Shown: positions 45,486 through 57,830, numbered from the stretch's first letter. The stretch: 64,000 bases of DNA from Euclidia mi (GCA_944739405.2 OX123185.2:4275840-4339839); one strand, 5' to 3'. Translations and numbers: made by a program. Notes: generated by a model from the sequence alone, not told the origin.

Positions 45486-48354
45486 ATGAGACAACAGATA
45501 GGCATTCATGTGTTTTAAACTTAGTTCATCAAAACATACAAGGCCTATCTGGCAAAGAATTAGAAATAGATTTATTTTTAAATAAACATAAGATTGATAT
45601 CTTATGTATTACAGAACATTGGTTGCGAGGTGACCAATTAATATTTAACAATCAACATTACTCAGTTATAAGTACATTCGTAAGAAAGAAGGCTATTCGT
45701 GGTGGCTCTCTAATATATGTATGTAATAGTTTGAAATGTAAAGAACGTAAGGATATAGCTAAACTTTCTATCGAGCGCACTGCTGAGATTTCTTGTGTTG
45801 AGCTTGAACAACATATTATAGTGTGTGTGTATCGACCACCACAAAGCGACTTTACTCAGTTTGAAAGCATTTTTGAGCATGTCTTAAAACACATAATTTC
45901 TAGTAGGAAGTCTATAATCGTATGCGGCGATTTTAATGTCAATTTGTTAGAAAAATCACCAATTTGTACTAGGTTAGTTAGCTTATTTAGGTCATTTAAT
46001 TTAAATGTTTTGTTCTCTGAACCAACTAGAATAACCTCACATTCGTCTACATGCTTAGATAATGTTTTTTGCAATTGTCTTTATTTAAGTAAGGCTGTTT
46101 TAACTGACTTGACATCGGATCACTGCGGGCAAAAGGTTGTAATTCCAACTAATACAACCCCTAAAGTACAAGAAATTACATGTAGGCCAATGACCTCTGC
46201 TCGCCTAAAACACTTTAGTAATGATGTTGCTGCCAAGATCGCCAGTATTGACTTAACCGTTGATGATCCTGATGAATTTTATAAATGCTAATTTAAAATT
46301 GTTAATGATGAGTACAATAAAATTTTTAAACTGAAGACGTTTGCAAGGAGCATTAAAGTAAATTTTTGTGATTGGGCAACAGTAGGTATATACAAAAATA
46401 GAGCTAGGTTGTATGATCTATATGGTATGAAGAAATACAATTTTGATCCTGAATTTATTCAATATGTTAGAAATTATTCAAAGGTTTTTAAGAGGACATG
46501 TGCTTTAGCCAAATCCTTATATTTAAGCAATAAAATCAAAGAATCCAAGAACAAAATTAAAACTACTTGGAGCATTATTAACAATGAGACTGATCGAGCT
46601 AAATTGGTAGATAACAATTATGAATTAAAATTTAATGGTGAAATTATTACTAGGAAAACTGATGTTGCTCAGACATTTAACAATTTCTTCATAAACATAC
46701 CAGTGAACACAACCAGCTGTCTAGATTCATGTCCAAACAAAGCAGAAATGTTGGTTAGGGGCAATGTGAATGAGTGTGATGTGCTTTTTAATTTTAAATA
46801 TATTGACACCAATGACATACTGAAGGTATTCAAGACGCTCAATAATAAAAAATCTGTTGACTTATGGGGCATTTCTGTTAAACTTGTGCGACAAATTATT
46901 TCTAGCTTAGCTCCATATTTAGCTGCAATATTCAACAGATGCGTAGATACAGGAGTATTTCCTGATCTAATGAAACACAGTAAAGTAATACCATTATTCA
47001 AAAAGGGATCAAAGAGCGACCCTAGTAATTTTCGGCCAATTTCTATCTTGCCTGCTATTAGTAAAATTTTTGAAAAGATTATTTTGCATCAACTAGAGAG
47101 CCACTTTCACACAAATAATTTATTTCACAGTGAACAGTATGGCTTTACTAAGGGTCGCTCCACCGTTGATGCCGGTGTGACTTTGTTAAAGCATATTTTT
47201 AATGCTTGGGAAAACTCAAAGGATGCCATTGGTGTTTTTTGTGACCTATCAAAGGCCTTTGACTGTGTGGAACATAATACGCTTTTACTTAAATTGAAAC
47301 TTTATGGTATTAGAGATACCGCACTCAATCTTGTTGCCAGCTACCTTAGTGATAGAATTCAGTATGTAGATGTTAATGGGAGTAGGTCTCTAGGTTTGCC
47401 AGTAGGAATAGGCGTTCCACAGGGCTCTATTCTCGGTCCATTTCTTTTTTTAATATATATTAATGATTTGCCGTTTTTTGTACAAAATGTATGTGATATT
47501 GTTTTGTTTGCCGACGATACGTCACTAATTTTTAAAGTAGATCGTAATTTAAGTAACTTTGATACCGTCAATAACACTCTTGCATAAGTATTAGATTGGT
47601 TTTCGACAAATAATTTGGTACTCAACTCAAGCAAAACCAAATGTGTTAAATTCTCTTTGCCTAATGTCAAAAGTGTTCCTACTGATATAATTTTAAATAA
47701 GGAAACAATTCAACTAGTCGAATCAACCGTATTCTTAGGTGTAACTTTAAATTGTAAGCTTCAGTGGGGCGCCCAAATATCCTGTCTCGCAGTAAAACTT
47801 AGTTCTGCAGCGTTTGCAGTTAGAAAAGTTAGGGAATTCACAGATATAGATACTGCTAGACTAGTTTACTTTAGTTATTTTCACAGCGTAATGTCTTACG
47901 GAATAATGTTATGGGGTACAGCTGCTGATATACAGACAAATAGTCTGTCATTCATTCTGTCATTCAAAAAAGGGCCATACGTGCAATTTATAAGTTAGGT
48001 GCTAGAGATTCTTTACGTGATAAATTTAAAGAAGTAGACACATTGACAGTTGCATCGCAATATATATATGCTAACTTAATGTACATTAAGGAAAACTTAA
48101 TTCTATACCGCAAAAATAGTGATTTGCACAACGTGAACACAAGGAATAAGCATAAACTGGTGGGAACTAACTACCGTCTACATAAAGTTCAGAACTCATT
48201 TGCGGGGATTGGTATACGATTTTTCAACAAATTGCCTCTTGAAATAATGAATTTACCCATGCACAAATACAAACGGACAATTAGGAACTTTCTTTTACAA
48301 AGGGGTTATTACACTATTACGGAATTTTTAAATGATAAGACACCGTGGGGATAG
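45485..48354 (+). pseudogene. LINE D ORF2: endonuclease plus reverse transcriptase
   Basis: Endonuclease: LVHQNIQGLSGKELEIDLF, ILCITEHWL, VCVYRPP, VCGDFNVNLL, TSDHCG. Reverse transcriptase: NFRPISILPAISKIFEK, YGFTKGRSTVDA, FCDLSKAFDCV, GVPQGSILGPFLF and FADD at 47507-47518. C-terminus ...EFLNDKTPWG. Lesions are few: TAA at 46289-46291, TAA at 47585-47587 where glutamine is expected, and a small replacement with frameshift around 47940-47970 (near ADIQT). ORF2 overlaps the ORF1 stop (TAGATGAG at 45483) in the -1 frame. It has no ATG of its own close to that point. Confidence 0.93.
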
Positions 48355-48638
48355 GCTAAGGCTTGTTTAACTCACGATTATTTTATTTACATGTTAAGTG
48401 GAGGTGCCTCGTGAACACATGATTTTTGCAGGATTTGGATATTTTTATGATTTGTTGAATGTAGTTTAACATTATTTATTTCTGATCATATCATTGTTCA
48501 CTTGTCACCTTCACAAAATTCTTTCTACATTTGCATTCCTTCACGTGTTCCCCTAACTTATGTTAATAATAACGATCTGGAAAATGGAGGTAATTGGCGG
48601 TCATGGTTAGTATACCAATAGATTGTTTCTTACTGCTG

Positions 48639-48815
48639 GTTCGTATACCGTTGTCGTCATGCTCACTAAAATGTCATTTCTTGTGGTGGCGTCGTGTGTC
48701 GGGTCATCCCTGTCCCTCTAATATGGCGAGAGGGATGGTGGCTGGCACATGCGTCATACTCGTGAACGGGTGCTACTTGCGATGACTGGTCGATGACGGT
48801 CTTGCGGGCTGGTAT
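48639..48815 (+). other. Conserved 3'UTR block of LINE D with a hairpin
   Basis: Same length (177 bp) as 6046-6222 and five mismatches from it. It keeps the TCCCTCT/AGAGGGA stem. It lies ~285 bp after the ORF2 stop. Confidence 0.7.
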
Positions 48816-49010
48816 TAGATTTTAATATTTAACTGCATCCTTTCCATCATGGTTCTGATCACTTTCGCGGATTGCCTGCATTATTAGGTATATATAATGT
48901 AAGTGGATGCTCCTGTTTCACCATGTCTATTCTGAGGAGGCTAACCAAAAGTATTATGCTTGAGTATTATGATGTACAGTAAATATATACAAGTGATATA
49001 GAAGGTGTAA

Positions 49011-49275
49011 CGGCCCTGTCACGACCTTGCCGCTCTGAGCGGCGGCTTAGCGCGGGGCGGCGAGCGTTAAGATCAAATGTATGAAGACGTTCGAAGCACG
49101 CCACGAGCCGCCGCGCACAGCGATAACGCGCGCGTTTTTTTTGGCGCGAATGGCTGCGCGGCGTGCGGCGCGGCGGGCGGTGCGGCGAGCGGCGGGAACA
49201 AATGTACTGCAACCGAGTCCGACGCCACGACTCCGAGCGGCACGGGCAGCGTTTCGCGAGGGACGAACTAGGCGG
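49011..49275. repeat. GC-rich island interrupting the LINE D 3'UTR
   Basis: It begins CGGCCCTGTCACGACC, resembling the CAGCCTGGTCACGA end of the MITE at 6671. It is extremely CpG-rich (runs such as GCGGCGTGCGGCGCGGCGGG) against AT-rich flanks. The right end and any target duplication could not be fixed. Reading frames through it are low-complexity and are not proposed as genes. Confidence 0.5.
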
Positions 49276-50576
49276 TTAAACTATTTGTTAAATATTTTGT
49301 GGCGGTAATGAATACGGAGACATTTAAAGTCGAAATTTTAAAACGGTCGCGTGTATGGATAGCAACACATCCGCTGTATAAATACAAAAATGTTAATAAA
49401 ACGTTGCGAGATGTAATGAAACAATGTTTTACAGAATGTAATGGTAGGTTTTAATATAAATCGCAAACATTAAAACATTGTGTAATGTACATATGTAGGT
49501 ACCTATTTAGGTACAGACACAGCTACTATGAAAGTTAAAAGGTGATTTATCTACCTACTTAACGTAATCTACGTTGTGTAGGTACCTATTCAACGCCTCA
49601 TTAATTGCGAATACCTATGTATTATTCCTTTGATATAAAATACTTGTAAGAAATGAAGATCCAATGTCGACAATTTTGTAGGTATACCGTATAGTTACAC
49701 AAAGATAGTTTGGTTATCGCCATATTTTTAAAATTTTTACATCGTTTTCGTTTCTTGATAGAGTATCGGTGAAAGAATTTAGTTTTTAAAGATTAATTAT
49801 TTTGAATAAGCTATGGTAATAGCGGATGAACGTCTTATGTTGCCAGCATTAAAAATTAAATGAAGTATGATGGTAGGCAGAAATTATTTTAAGGAAATAA
49901 TATTTTTATTACTATATTAGAAAACAATATATTTTATTTACTTTATAAGTATATTTGTAAAAATAATCAAGAAATATATAATTTATTATACATTCCATAA
50001 CTATTAATCGGTAAAAATCGTTTTGTTTTTTAATCGATAGTAGAAATATTTTTTCAAACCATTTGCAACACTTTTTTTATCTGTTATGTCATTCGTGTTG
50101 CTACTGTGTATCGTAAATATTTTGCTCTGATTTATTGGTGTTTTCGTACGGTTTTAATGTAATGTAATTGAATATAAATTCAATAATAATGATCAGTACC
50201 TTCTACCCATGCTAAGAATATGCAGCGGTGTTTGTGATTGTGGTTAGCTTTTTTGGACGAGTATACATAGTACGAGGTTCCCTAGTACACAGGTGATTAT
50301 TCATTATTATTGGCCACTCTTTATGTAGTTTTTGTTCTTTAAGACGCAAATACATACTTTTATTTACATCTAGGTATTATATTTATGTTAAAATTCAATT
50401 TTGAGGTATATTTAGTTGCGGAATAATTTCCATTTCAAATATCTCGTATCTTATTTCCACCAAAAGTTATTTAAAAAGAAATTATACAGGTTAATAGAGT
50501 AGTCATTTATCTTCAAAACACACATGGTGTTGTGTTTGGCCGTGCCAGGCCCATAATGTATGGCCAAATGGTACAT
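49276..50576. other. Non-coding stretch
   Basis: AT-rich; nothing recognised. Confidence 0.45.
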
Positions 50577-50649
50577 CTCCTTTGAGTATCAGTAATTATT
50601 TTATAAATTTATTATTTTGACGATTTTGAATTTGAATTTGAATTTGAAT
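50577..50649 (+). mobile_element. LINE 3'-end fragment (copy F)
   Basis: ATTATTTTATAAATTTATTA, TTTTGACG, then three to four TTTGAA units: the 3' terminus of the A/C/D/E LINE family. It is joined head to tail with another LINE fragment at 50650. Confidence 0.65.
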
Positions 50650-51273
50650 GGAGAAGAGTTGGATCTTATAGATAACACCGTATTCTTTACACAGTACAGT
50701 GGGCCCACATATAGGTCAGTTGTCGAATAGACTTAGCTCTGCAGCATACGCGGTTTACAAAATTCGTCAGTTAATTGATATAGATACGGCCAGATTAGTA
50801 TATTTTAGTTATTTCCACAGCATAATGTCATATGGTATTTTATTATGGGGCAACGCAGCTGACATTCAAACTGTGTTTGTACTGCAGAAGCGGGCTATTC
50901 GTGCAATCTACAGTCTTGGTTCAAGGCATTCACTGAGGGAAAAATTTAAAGAAATTAAGATAATGACTGTCGCATCTCAATACATTTATGAGAACTTGTT
51001 ATATGCAAGGAAAAATATAAATATGTTTTCTAAATTAAGCGACATTCATAATTTAAAACACGAAATAAAAACAAAATTGTTCTACCTTCAACTAGACTAC
51101 AAAAAATAAGTAACTCATACAAGTGTCAAAGCATACGTTTTTACAAAAAAATTCCAGGCAATATTCAGGAACTAAGTATTAATAAATTCAAGGTATTTAT
51201 TAAACAGAGCTTGTGTTCAAAAGCTTATTACACAGTTAAAGATTATTTAGCAGACAAAAATGCCTGGAATTGA
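50650..51273 (+). pseudogene. LINE G reverse transcriptase C-terminal region
   Basis: It starts after FADD: GPHIGQLSNRLSSAAYAV, VYFSYFHSIMSYGILLWG, VLQKRAIRAIYSLGSRHSLR, then a frameshift near 51060, after which RLQKISN, CQSIRFYKKIPGNIQELSIN and CSKAYYTVKDYLADKNAWN lead to a stop at 51271-51273. No polymerase active site; the copy could not be mobile by itself. Confidence 0.85.
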
Positions 51274-51520
51274 GTTTAAAAATTATGAATTTTGACATTT
51301 TGAAATTAGTGACATGATATTTTTATTTACATTTGTAATACTTATATTTTTACATTTTAACATTATTAATTTGACATTTGTAATTTTATTTATTTTGTTT
51401 TGACATTGTTTGATTTGACATTGTTATTTTATTTATTTTCTTTTGACATTTAAAATACACATTGACATTCAATAATATTTTCTGACATTTTAAATATATG
51501 ACATTTTATTGTTTAAATTT
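51274..51520 (+). repeat. TGACATT-rich 3'UTR segment of LINE G
   Basis: The word TGACATT (or TTTGACATT) occurs about nine times at irregular spacing in an otherwise T- and A-only sequence. It looks like a decayed short-period array. Its role is unknown. Confidence 0.6.
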
Positions 51521-52022
51521 TTATTATTTTTTCTTATTGTTTGCAACATGTATTTTACTGTGTATTAGCATGTAAAGTTGTGAGTACGATGTGGGCATTC
51601 TTAAACATATAAACAAATAGTTGTGGCAACCTGTCTGATGGCTTAAGCTGACATGCTTATGCATACACCTTCTGATGGCGTGGAGGCATAGTGATACAGA
51701 TCGTGCTGTCTCCCTCAATTAAGGTTGAGCCGTACGATTGCTGTTGAATGCGGGCCATCAGTGGGCCGAGTCAGTCAAAAGCGTCAGATAATTTCCTGCA
51801 TTGTACTTGCATACTAAACCCTTTTCTTAGTCTGGACTTTAAAAGATGAAGAAAAGACTAAAGAAATTGAAGTGACAAAAAAACAATGACTCTGAGTTTG
51901 TTTCGGCCTTTCTTCTCAAGAAGTCATTTAGCTAGGAAAAGCCGGCATCATCTAGAATAGGGTTTTGACATGTATAAGTGTTGTAAACAACCAAAATGCA
52001 GAAATAAATATGTCTTTATGTC

Positions 52023-53575
52023 TTTAAACATCGTCCGGTCAAACGACCAAAGTGATAGGACGCATACGAAATACCGCATTTCGCCTTTTCAATTTTCGGC
52101 TCTTCAATTGACTTTTTGCAGATTTTCTTTTTCAACAACATCAATATTGGGGTCAAAACACGATGAAAGAACAATGCCCATTTCTGGCCCAGTTTGGAAC
52201 TCATGAACAGCACAATAAAGTTTCAATTAGTTGTTGAATAATCCTTTTTATTTGTAACTTAATTTATAGGCATTACTAAAGGTGTGCCGAGTAACTTATT
52301 CAATAAATAGGTTTAAAAAGATATGTTAACGTCTAAATAACCAACACGTAATAGATCAGAAATTGCCAGTAAAGAAATCATAATATTAAATCGATTATCA
52401 CTTCTTCTTTATCGATTGTACGTTTTCTCTACTCAAAATGATTTGAGTTAATAGCAAATCTCTACTTGGTCCTTAAACATTTAAAATGTGTGTATTTTTA
52501 AGGTATATATGCGATTAACTACAAATAAGTTCGATTTTGAACCAAATATATAGATTATAACCTATGTCCGAAATCCATATCGATTAATCAATATCATTTA
52601 AAACTGTAAAATGGCAACACTTTTTTGACTCTTAAGTAAATGTCAATAATGTCATATTCAGTTTATTTTGTTTGTTACCGATTTGTTTTGCTCGTGCATA
52701 TTGTGAATGCTTTTTATGTTTTTGGATCTTTTACGACTTCTGGCTTTTTCTTTCGGATTTCTTACTTACCAAATGATTAACTCATTCCTTTCTACGCAAA
52801 ACTACGAAATACTTTAACTATCCTAATAAAAGTGGGTACACACCTTATGTTTTGTGAGCATATAAAAGTACTTCTTGTAATAAATCTATGAATGTGATGG
52901 ACCTCTAATCAATCTCAAAATTCTAGTTTAACACTCTTTTATCGAATGCAATAACAACTACTACGATTTTTGACTGTTCACATCTGGGCCGGCGGCGTCT
53001 CTAAGAAAAATGGGCATTGTTCTTTGTGTTTTTGCGAGACTAACGAAATAAATTATTTGTTAATTAATAATAATTACGTCAGAAATCAAAAATGTCTGGA
53101 TAAACCAGATAAGATCAAAAAGTAAAGATAATGTTAAGTTTTCAGAAAAAAAGTATGTATAAGTAATAAATATTCATAACTTATTAACCATATTCTGACG
53201 CCGATGATTAATTCTATCCAAAGTGCTATTTTGCTTGATAGATTTTATAAATGAAAATATAGCTGCCTACATAAGTAGCTTAAGGAGTCACCAGTGTCTA
53301 GCTTAAAGCAAAACGTAATGTGCAACCTAACTCAAAAACATTGTCAGCGATAAAAGCCTTAGAAAGTAGTTTAAGTTAAAGAAGTTTCGATTTTAATGTC
53401 GCAGAATCCTGAGTGTTACAGCTACGCTTGTTACAACCAGTAGTACCTACCTCACTCTTACAGAAGACTGTTCCGTTTCTTGCAAAAAAACAGTAATTAT
53501 GTCGACTGAGGCGTTTTGCTTGGTCTGTCAGGACGTCGGTTATCCGAAAACTGTAATTACTGCAATAATTAATCA
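52023..53575. other. Non-coding stretch
   Basis: AT-rich; nothing recognised. Confidence 0.45.
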
Positions 53576-53585
53576 TGTAATTTAA

Positions 53586-53869
53586 ATAAGCGGTGGTAGC
53601 CGAGTGGTGTACGTAACGGACTGCCAAGACGTTGGTCTCGGGTTCGAGCCCCAGGGACCTCGGGCACACACCTCTGACTTTTCGAAGTTATGTGTGTATT
53701 AAAAATGTTAATTATCGCTCGCTTAATAATGTGCCCGGTAGATGGCAATAGGCTCGCCCCCTATTACATTGGGACCGAAACATATCTGGCGAAGTGTGGG
53801 TGTGTAATACACCTCTGCCTACCCCTTCGGGGATAAAAGGCGTGAAGATATGTTATGTTATGTGTGTTA
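53586..53869 (+). mobile_element. tRNA-derived SINE (head T + tail I)
   Basis: A box TAGCCGAGTGG at 53597-53607 and B box GGTTCGAGCCC at 53641-53651. The post-head segment CTGACTTTTCGAAGTTATGT ... AATTATCGCTCGCTT matches the SINE at 17.3 kb. It then switches to tail I (GTGCCCGGTAGATGGCAATAGG..., CTACCCCTTCGGGG). Flanks TGTAATTTAA (53576-53585) and TGTAATCTAA (53870-53879) look like a 10-bp target duplication with one mismatch. Confidence 0.87.
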
Positions 53870-53879
53870 TGTAATCTAA

Positions 53880-55734
53880 TTCTTCGTAATGAATTCGTGT
53901 TTTATCAGTCTTTGGTTTTATTATTTTTCATCTAATAACTAAGTAGTTATTTATTCTCAACCACCTATGGTTTAAAATATAACGAAAGAAACAAACGCAT
54001 TTGTCTATCAAAATGGAATGCACAGAGTGAATCGATTATACCAATCGTAACAGCTATCCCACTTGACATTTTTATTAAATTGGCAGCCCCGATGAAAGTG
54101 ATCGGGCCCGGTATTCCCAGATCAATATGGAAGTTAATTGGAGCGAATAGGACTTGAGTTTGTAATTGAAATGTTACAGGTTCGCTTCCTCGTTATAAGT
54201 AGAGAATTTGAAATTGAATTGAATTTGAACAAGATTCTGAGAAATCGCTGAAAAAAATAAGGATATTTTATGAGAATTACAAATGAGAATTGTATACTGG
54301 TGGAATTTTAATTAAATACTTAATGCCAGTGTTTACCTGGAAGCTGTGGCGAGAAATCTTTAACTAGTTTGGGTGCTTTTTGGCAATGCTATGTAACTTA
54401 AAACAATAGTTAATTTGCATGAAGAGCAACTTTCTGTCACAAAAATCCTCAATGGAATGGGGATGTGAAAGCGCCCCGACAGCAACAAGAATCAGGAGAT
54501 AAGACAATCTTCTTAGTGTTGATTCGTGTTACCGTCGGCGCATCATGACTGATGACGAGTAGATATTTAAGGGTGTCTCAGTGATTAACATGACTGTATA
54601 ATAGCGGAAGTAATATCTTGACTTGTCCAAGGCGCCCTAAATAGAAACTTGGAGTTTGAGTGGAGCCATATTATTTGGTCTGCTCTTCATCCTACTATGG
54701 CCGAAGTGGGATATGTTGCCTCCAACTGGAATCGGAAAATAGATTCGCTGCACTAGAAATCCCGCCAGATATATGTAGATGTGGACTTGACATAGTCGAT
54801 GCTCTACGTCAACAGTACTGTTGAGATATCTAAACTTTCAAATTATACTTTTGAACTGATGCCACTTCGACGGGAAACACCAGAGGAAGCCTTGCGTAAA
54901 AAGATTTGGAGCTGGGCGAAGCTGGATCACTCGTCTCATATAGGATAGGTGATTGAGCAAAGTCCGGGTTCGAAAGTCTTCGCGAAATTACTGGGAAAGA
55001 GTCACCTGACAAAGCCACCAGAACCAGAATATCTCAAATAGCGATACCACAGCAGTCCCAGAGACACTTGTTGATAATTAAAACTTCTGCGAATACCTGT
55101 ATGCCTCGCATGCACCGACGCCTACACCAGACAGACCAGCGACCCTAGTGCCCACTTTTTTACCTTTTAACATAAAAGTTTCCGTACGTAGATGTCGACG
55201 AAATTAGTCTCTCCCGCCCTCAGGCAGGTTAGTAAAGACTCCCGGGGAAGACGGGGTAGCCGTCTTGTCTGGCCTATATAGACTACGCGAAGCCTTGATT
55301 CCATGAAACCTGGGCTCTTGAGTCTCTAAAGCGCTGCCAAGTGGATGTAGAGGTATTGAGAGGCCGCTGGCAAGTGGCGACGATGTCAAAATCTTAACCA
55401 CCAAACCAGACGTACCCCTTTTCATCGAGGTGTAAGAAGAGCTTGGGTGTTTTTTATAATTTAACATTTATCTAATGAATTAAGCACCTCCATTTTCTAC
55501 TACTTATAATATTATTTAAGCGTGTGTGTTTAGTTTTAAACTATCATTTGTTTAATTTTCAGTGTTATTTTTTATTTAATATGCGATCCCGACTATTTAA
55601 AGTCACTTTTAACGATGTTGACAAGTACACATACCAATATATCAAGTATGAATCGAATTCGGCCAGAAGGGTTCCCGTACTGGTATCCACTTAACATACA
55701 TTTAAAGTAACCAAATACCACTATAACTTTTTCG
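53880..55734. other. Non-coding stretch
   Basis: No element or gene identified with confidence. The GC-richer part at 55200-55440 has a tRNA-A-box-like TGGTTTGGTGG on the minus strand but no convincing B box. Confidence 0.4.
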
Positions 55735-55738
55735 CAAC

Positions 55739-56465
55739 TGTAACGGGTTCTGGTAGTAAAAACGCAGTAGAGGTTTTAGATGCGTTTATTGCAGAGTATT
55801 GTCTCACTTCCTTTGCCACGAGTATGACCGACCAACAACACGACACTGGCCTGAACACTAAGGGCTGCAGTCTCCCACGCTGTTCCCTCCGGTAGTGTGT
55901 AGGCAGGCTGCTCGAAGGCTACGCGTAGCGGTAGATCCTCGCAGGCTGTTGGTTCAGCGGGCAGACGCCGGCGGTGCGAGTACGAGGAGCAGGGCAGGCC
56001 AGACTCTTCGGCAGAAGTGACGCCGAAGGCGATGCAGGAAGTGTAGCGGTCTAGGAGCGTAGCCGAAGTCTTAAGGTGAACCTGGAACCTGAAGGAAAGC
56101 AGCATTAGGAGAGCCACAACCAATAGAGTCAGGCAGGCGGCGTCAGCCGGCCTCAGCTAGCAGGTAGAGAGATGGGCAGTACGCTAACGCAGTAAATGTA
56201 GTGCTTACCCGTAGCTGGGACCAGGATACACGTAAATACGACGTAGGGTCAGTAGGTACGCTTAGTTATAGTAGAAGCGACGTTAGAGTAGCGGTGCCGG
56301 CCTCTCTGTCGGCCCCTTTATATACCGGGCCCTCCATCAGGCTGAGAGTCCGTTTATGACCATATTTGGTCAGGCTTTGCGAGTGCGGACGATGGCTTTC
56401 TCTGATTGGCCGAGCGTATGGGCGGTACTGTGACGCAACGCGGTAAGTACCGGACATACGTTACA
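55739..56465 (-). mobile_element. Solo LTR of an LTR retrotransposon
   Basis: On the minus strand it begins TGTAACGTATGTCCGG and ends CCAGAACCCGTTACA, i.e. TG...CA with a 7-bp inverted end TGTAACG/CGTTACA. The 4-bp duplication CAAC lies at 55735-55738 and 56466-56469. A TATA box (TATATAAA, plus-strand 56317-56324) with an upstream CCAATCAGAG and a polyadenylation signal AATAAA (55785-55790) are in LTR-like positions. Length 727 bp. No primer-binding site or internal coding region adjoins, so it is a recombined single LTR. A 4-bp duplication fits Gypsy-type elements. Confidence 0.85.
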
Positions 56466-56469
56466 CAAC

Positions 56470-57454
56470 CAAAAATAACTTTTTATAGCATAGTGTTCTT
56501 CTTGTTCTATCTGCGATATATAAGTCTTACTACATCTTGTTCAAAATAAAGGTAAAGGTCGTTTAAAGGTTTCATTACGATCTATAGCATAATCATATAT
56601 TTTCCCTAATTTCATTTTTTTATTTCAAAAGTTATAGAGGTTGAAGTGGGGGGGGCATAAAACTGGGCAAGGGGGCACCAAATGAGTGATTCGCCCGGGG
56701 CGCCTGGATGGCTAAGGCCGGCCCTGTTCATAATCACTTAGGAGAAGCCACTCACGTCATCTGAACTGATCTCAAAATAGGCAGAGTCTGTACCAAAACA
56801 ATTAGAGAACTCATAAACTCATAAACATAGGTATAAACTTATTCTCAAATAATTCATTATTTCTAACTTGAAATTACACCCACGCCACTGACGTTGCAGT
56901 TTTGATCACTAGTCCGGTCAATATAACCTGTTTTATTTAATATGCATTTTATAGTAAAAGCACTTGCCGTATATTTCACAAAACTACCTTCCTATAAGCG
57001 AGTATCAAAAGCAAGTGTTACTGAGAAACAGATGCACTCGCGAGTCAAAGCAAAAACCGCCTCAGATGTTAAAAACGTCATTTGAATGGTGTCTCATGGC
57101 GCACAATGCGATATAGCGCCGACACACGGCTTTGCCTGCTTCGTATCGCCGCCACAACTAGGTTAAGTACCCATTTTGTACTCACCGGGATTTTTAGTTC
57201 CTATATTTCGGATTGTTCTCTGTTGAATAGCCTTTGTTATATTGCTGTTAGAAAGGAAAGACGGTTGAGTTGTTCTATATATTTAGCCTAGATAAAAATA
57301 TTCGTTGTACTTTAGAATAACTAACGATACACCCAGTACTAAGTAGAAAAATTGTTCTATTTAAATTTGTCTTTATATATAGGTACCCTATATGAATTGC
57401 GTACTTTTGTTTGTTTCAAATATTTAGCAAGTAAAATTCTTCTTTTATTCAATT
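56470..57454. other. Non-coding stretch
   Basis: Nothing recognised except a GC-rich scrap (GGCTAAGGCCGGCCCTG near 56711). Confidence 0.4.
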
Positions 57455-57830
57455 TCCATCATGGTTCTGATAATTTAAATTTTTAATGTAAGTGGATTCT
57501 CCTGTTTCACCATGTCTATTTTCAGGAGTCTAACTAAACGAACATCAGAATTAAAATTAAGTATTATGCTTGAGTATTCATATGTAAAGTAAATATTTAG
57601 AAGGTGTACCGTACAAAATATAAATTATGTGTATTATGCAAAACCTGGTGATGAACAAGATTGACCGGGATTTTTATTGCTCGTTCGTTCTCATGCTTTT
57701 ACGCCCATGCTTTGCGAACGTGGCAGTAAATTTAAACGTAGAATCTTTATGTAATTATTTTATAAATTTATCATTTTGACGTTCATAAGCGTCACTTTGT
57801 GTCCCAAATGAATAAAAGATTTTGACTTTG
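57455..57830 (+). mobile_element. LINE copy E, 3'UTR only
   Basis: CATCATGGTTCTGATAAT, GTGGATTCTCCTGTTTCACC, GCTCGTTCGTTCTCATGC, CGAACGTGGCAGTAAAT, then AATAAAAGATTTTGACTTTG with a TTTGAC tail. It matches the last ~380 bp of LINE A at about 85%. Strong 5' truncation; no coding sequence. Confidence 0.85.

Larger units (their letters stand above)
44030..49010 (+). mobile_element. LINE copy D, near full-length, chimeric 5' end
   Basis: Order: a ~125-bp reverse-transcriptase fragment (44035-44160), ORF1 (to 45485), ORF2 (45485-48354) and a 3'UTR (48355-49010) sharing GTTCTGATCA, GTAAGTGGATGCTCCTGTTT and the 177-bp block with LINE A. The last ~260 bp of the UTR and the tail are missing because a GC-rich element begins at 49011. 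Mutations are few compared with LINE B. Confidence 0.9.
50650..52022 (+). mobile_element. LINE copy G, 5'-truncated, B-like family
   Basis: Reverse-transcriptase C-terminus (50650-51273), then a TGACATT-rich 3'UTR. A possible 3' end is AATAAATATGTCTTTATGTCTTT at about 52000-52022, with a short tandem tail. The protein resembles LINE B more than A, C or D (FSYFHSIMSYGILLWGNAAD, LREKFKEIKIMTVASQYIYE). The right boundary is inferred from the tail only. Confidence 0.65.

Noticed and set aside
49077..49308. Ala/Arg-rich frames in the GC-rich island
   Set aside because: Low-complexity translation of a CpG-rich repeat in several frames at once.
53376..53669. 97-codon minus-strand frame
   Set aside because: It overlaps the SINE head antisense and has no known domain.
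55776..56123. 115-codon minus-strand frame with a hydrophobic start
   Set aside because: It lies wholly inside the solo LTR, and its codons overlap the predicted transcribed part of the LTR; no recognisable domain.
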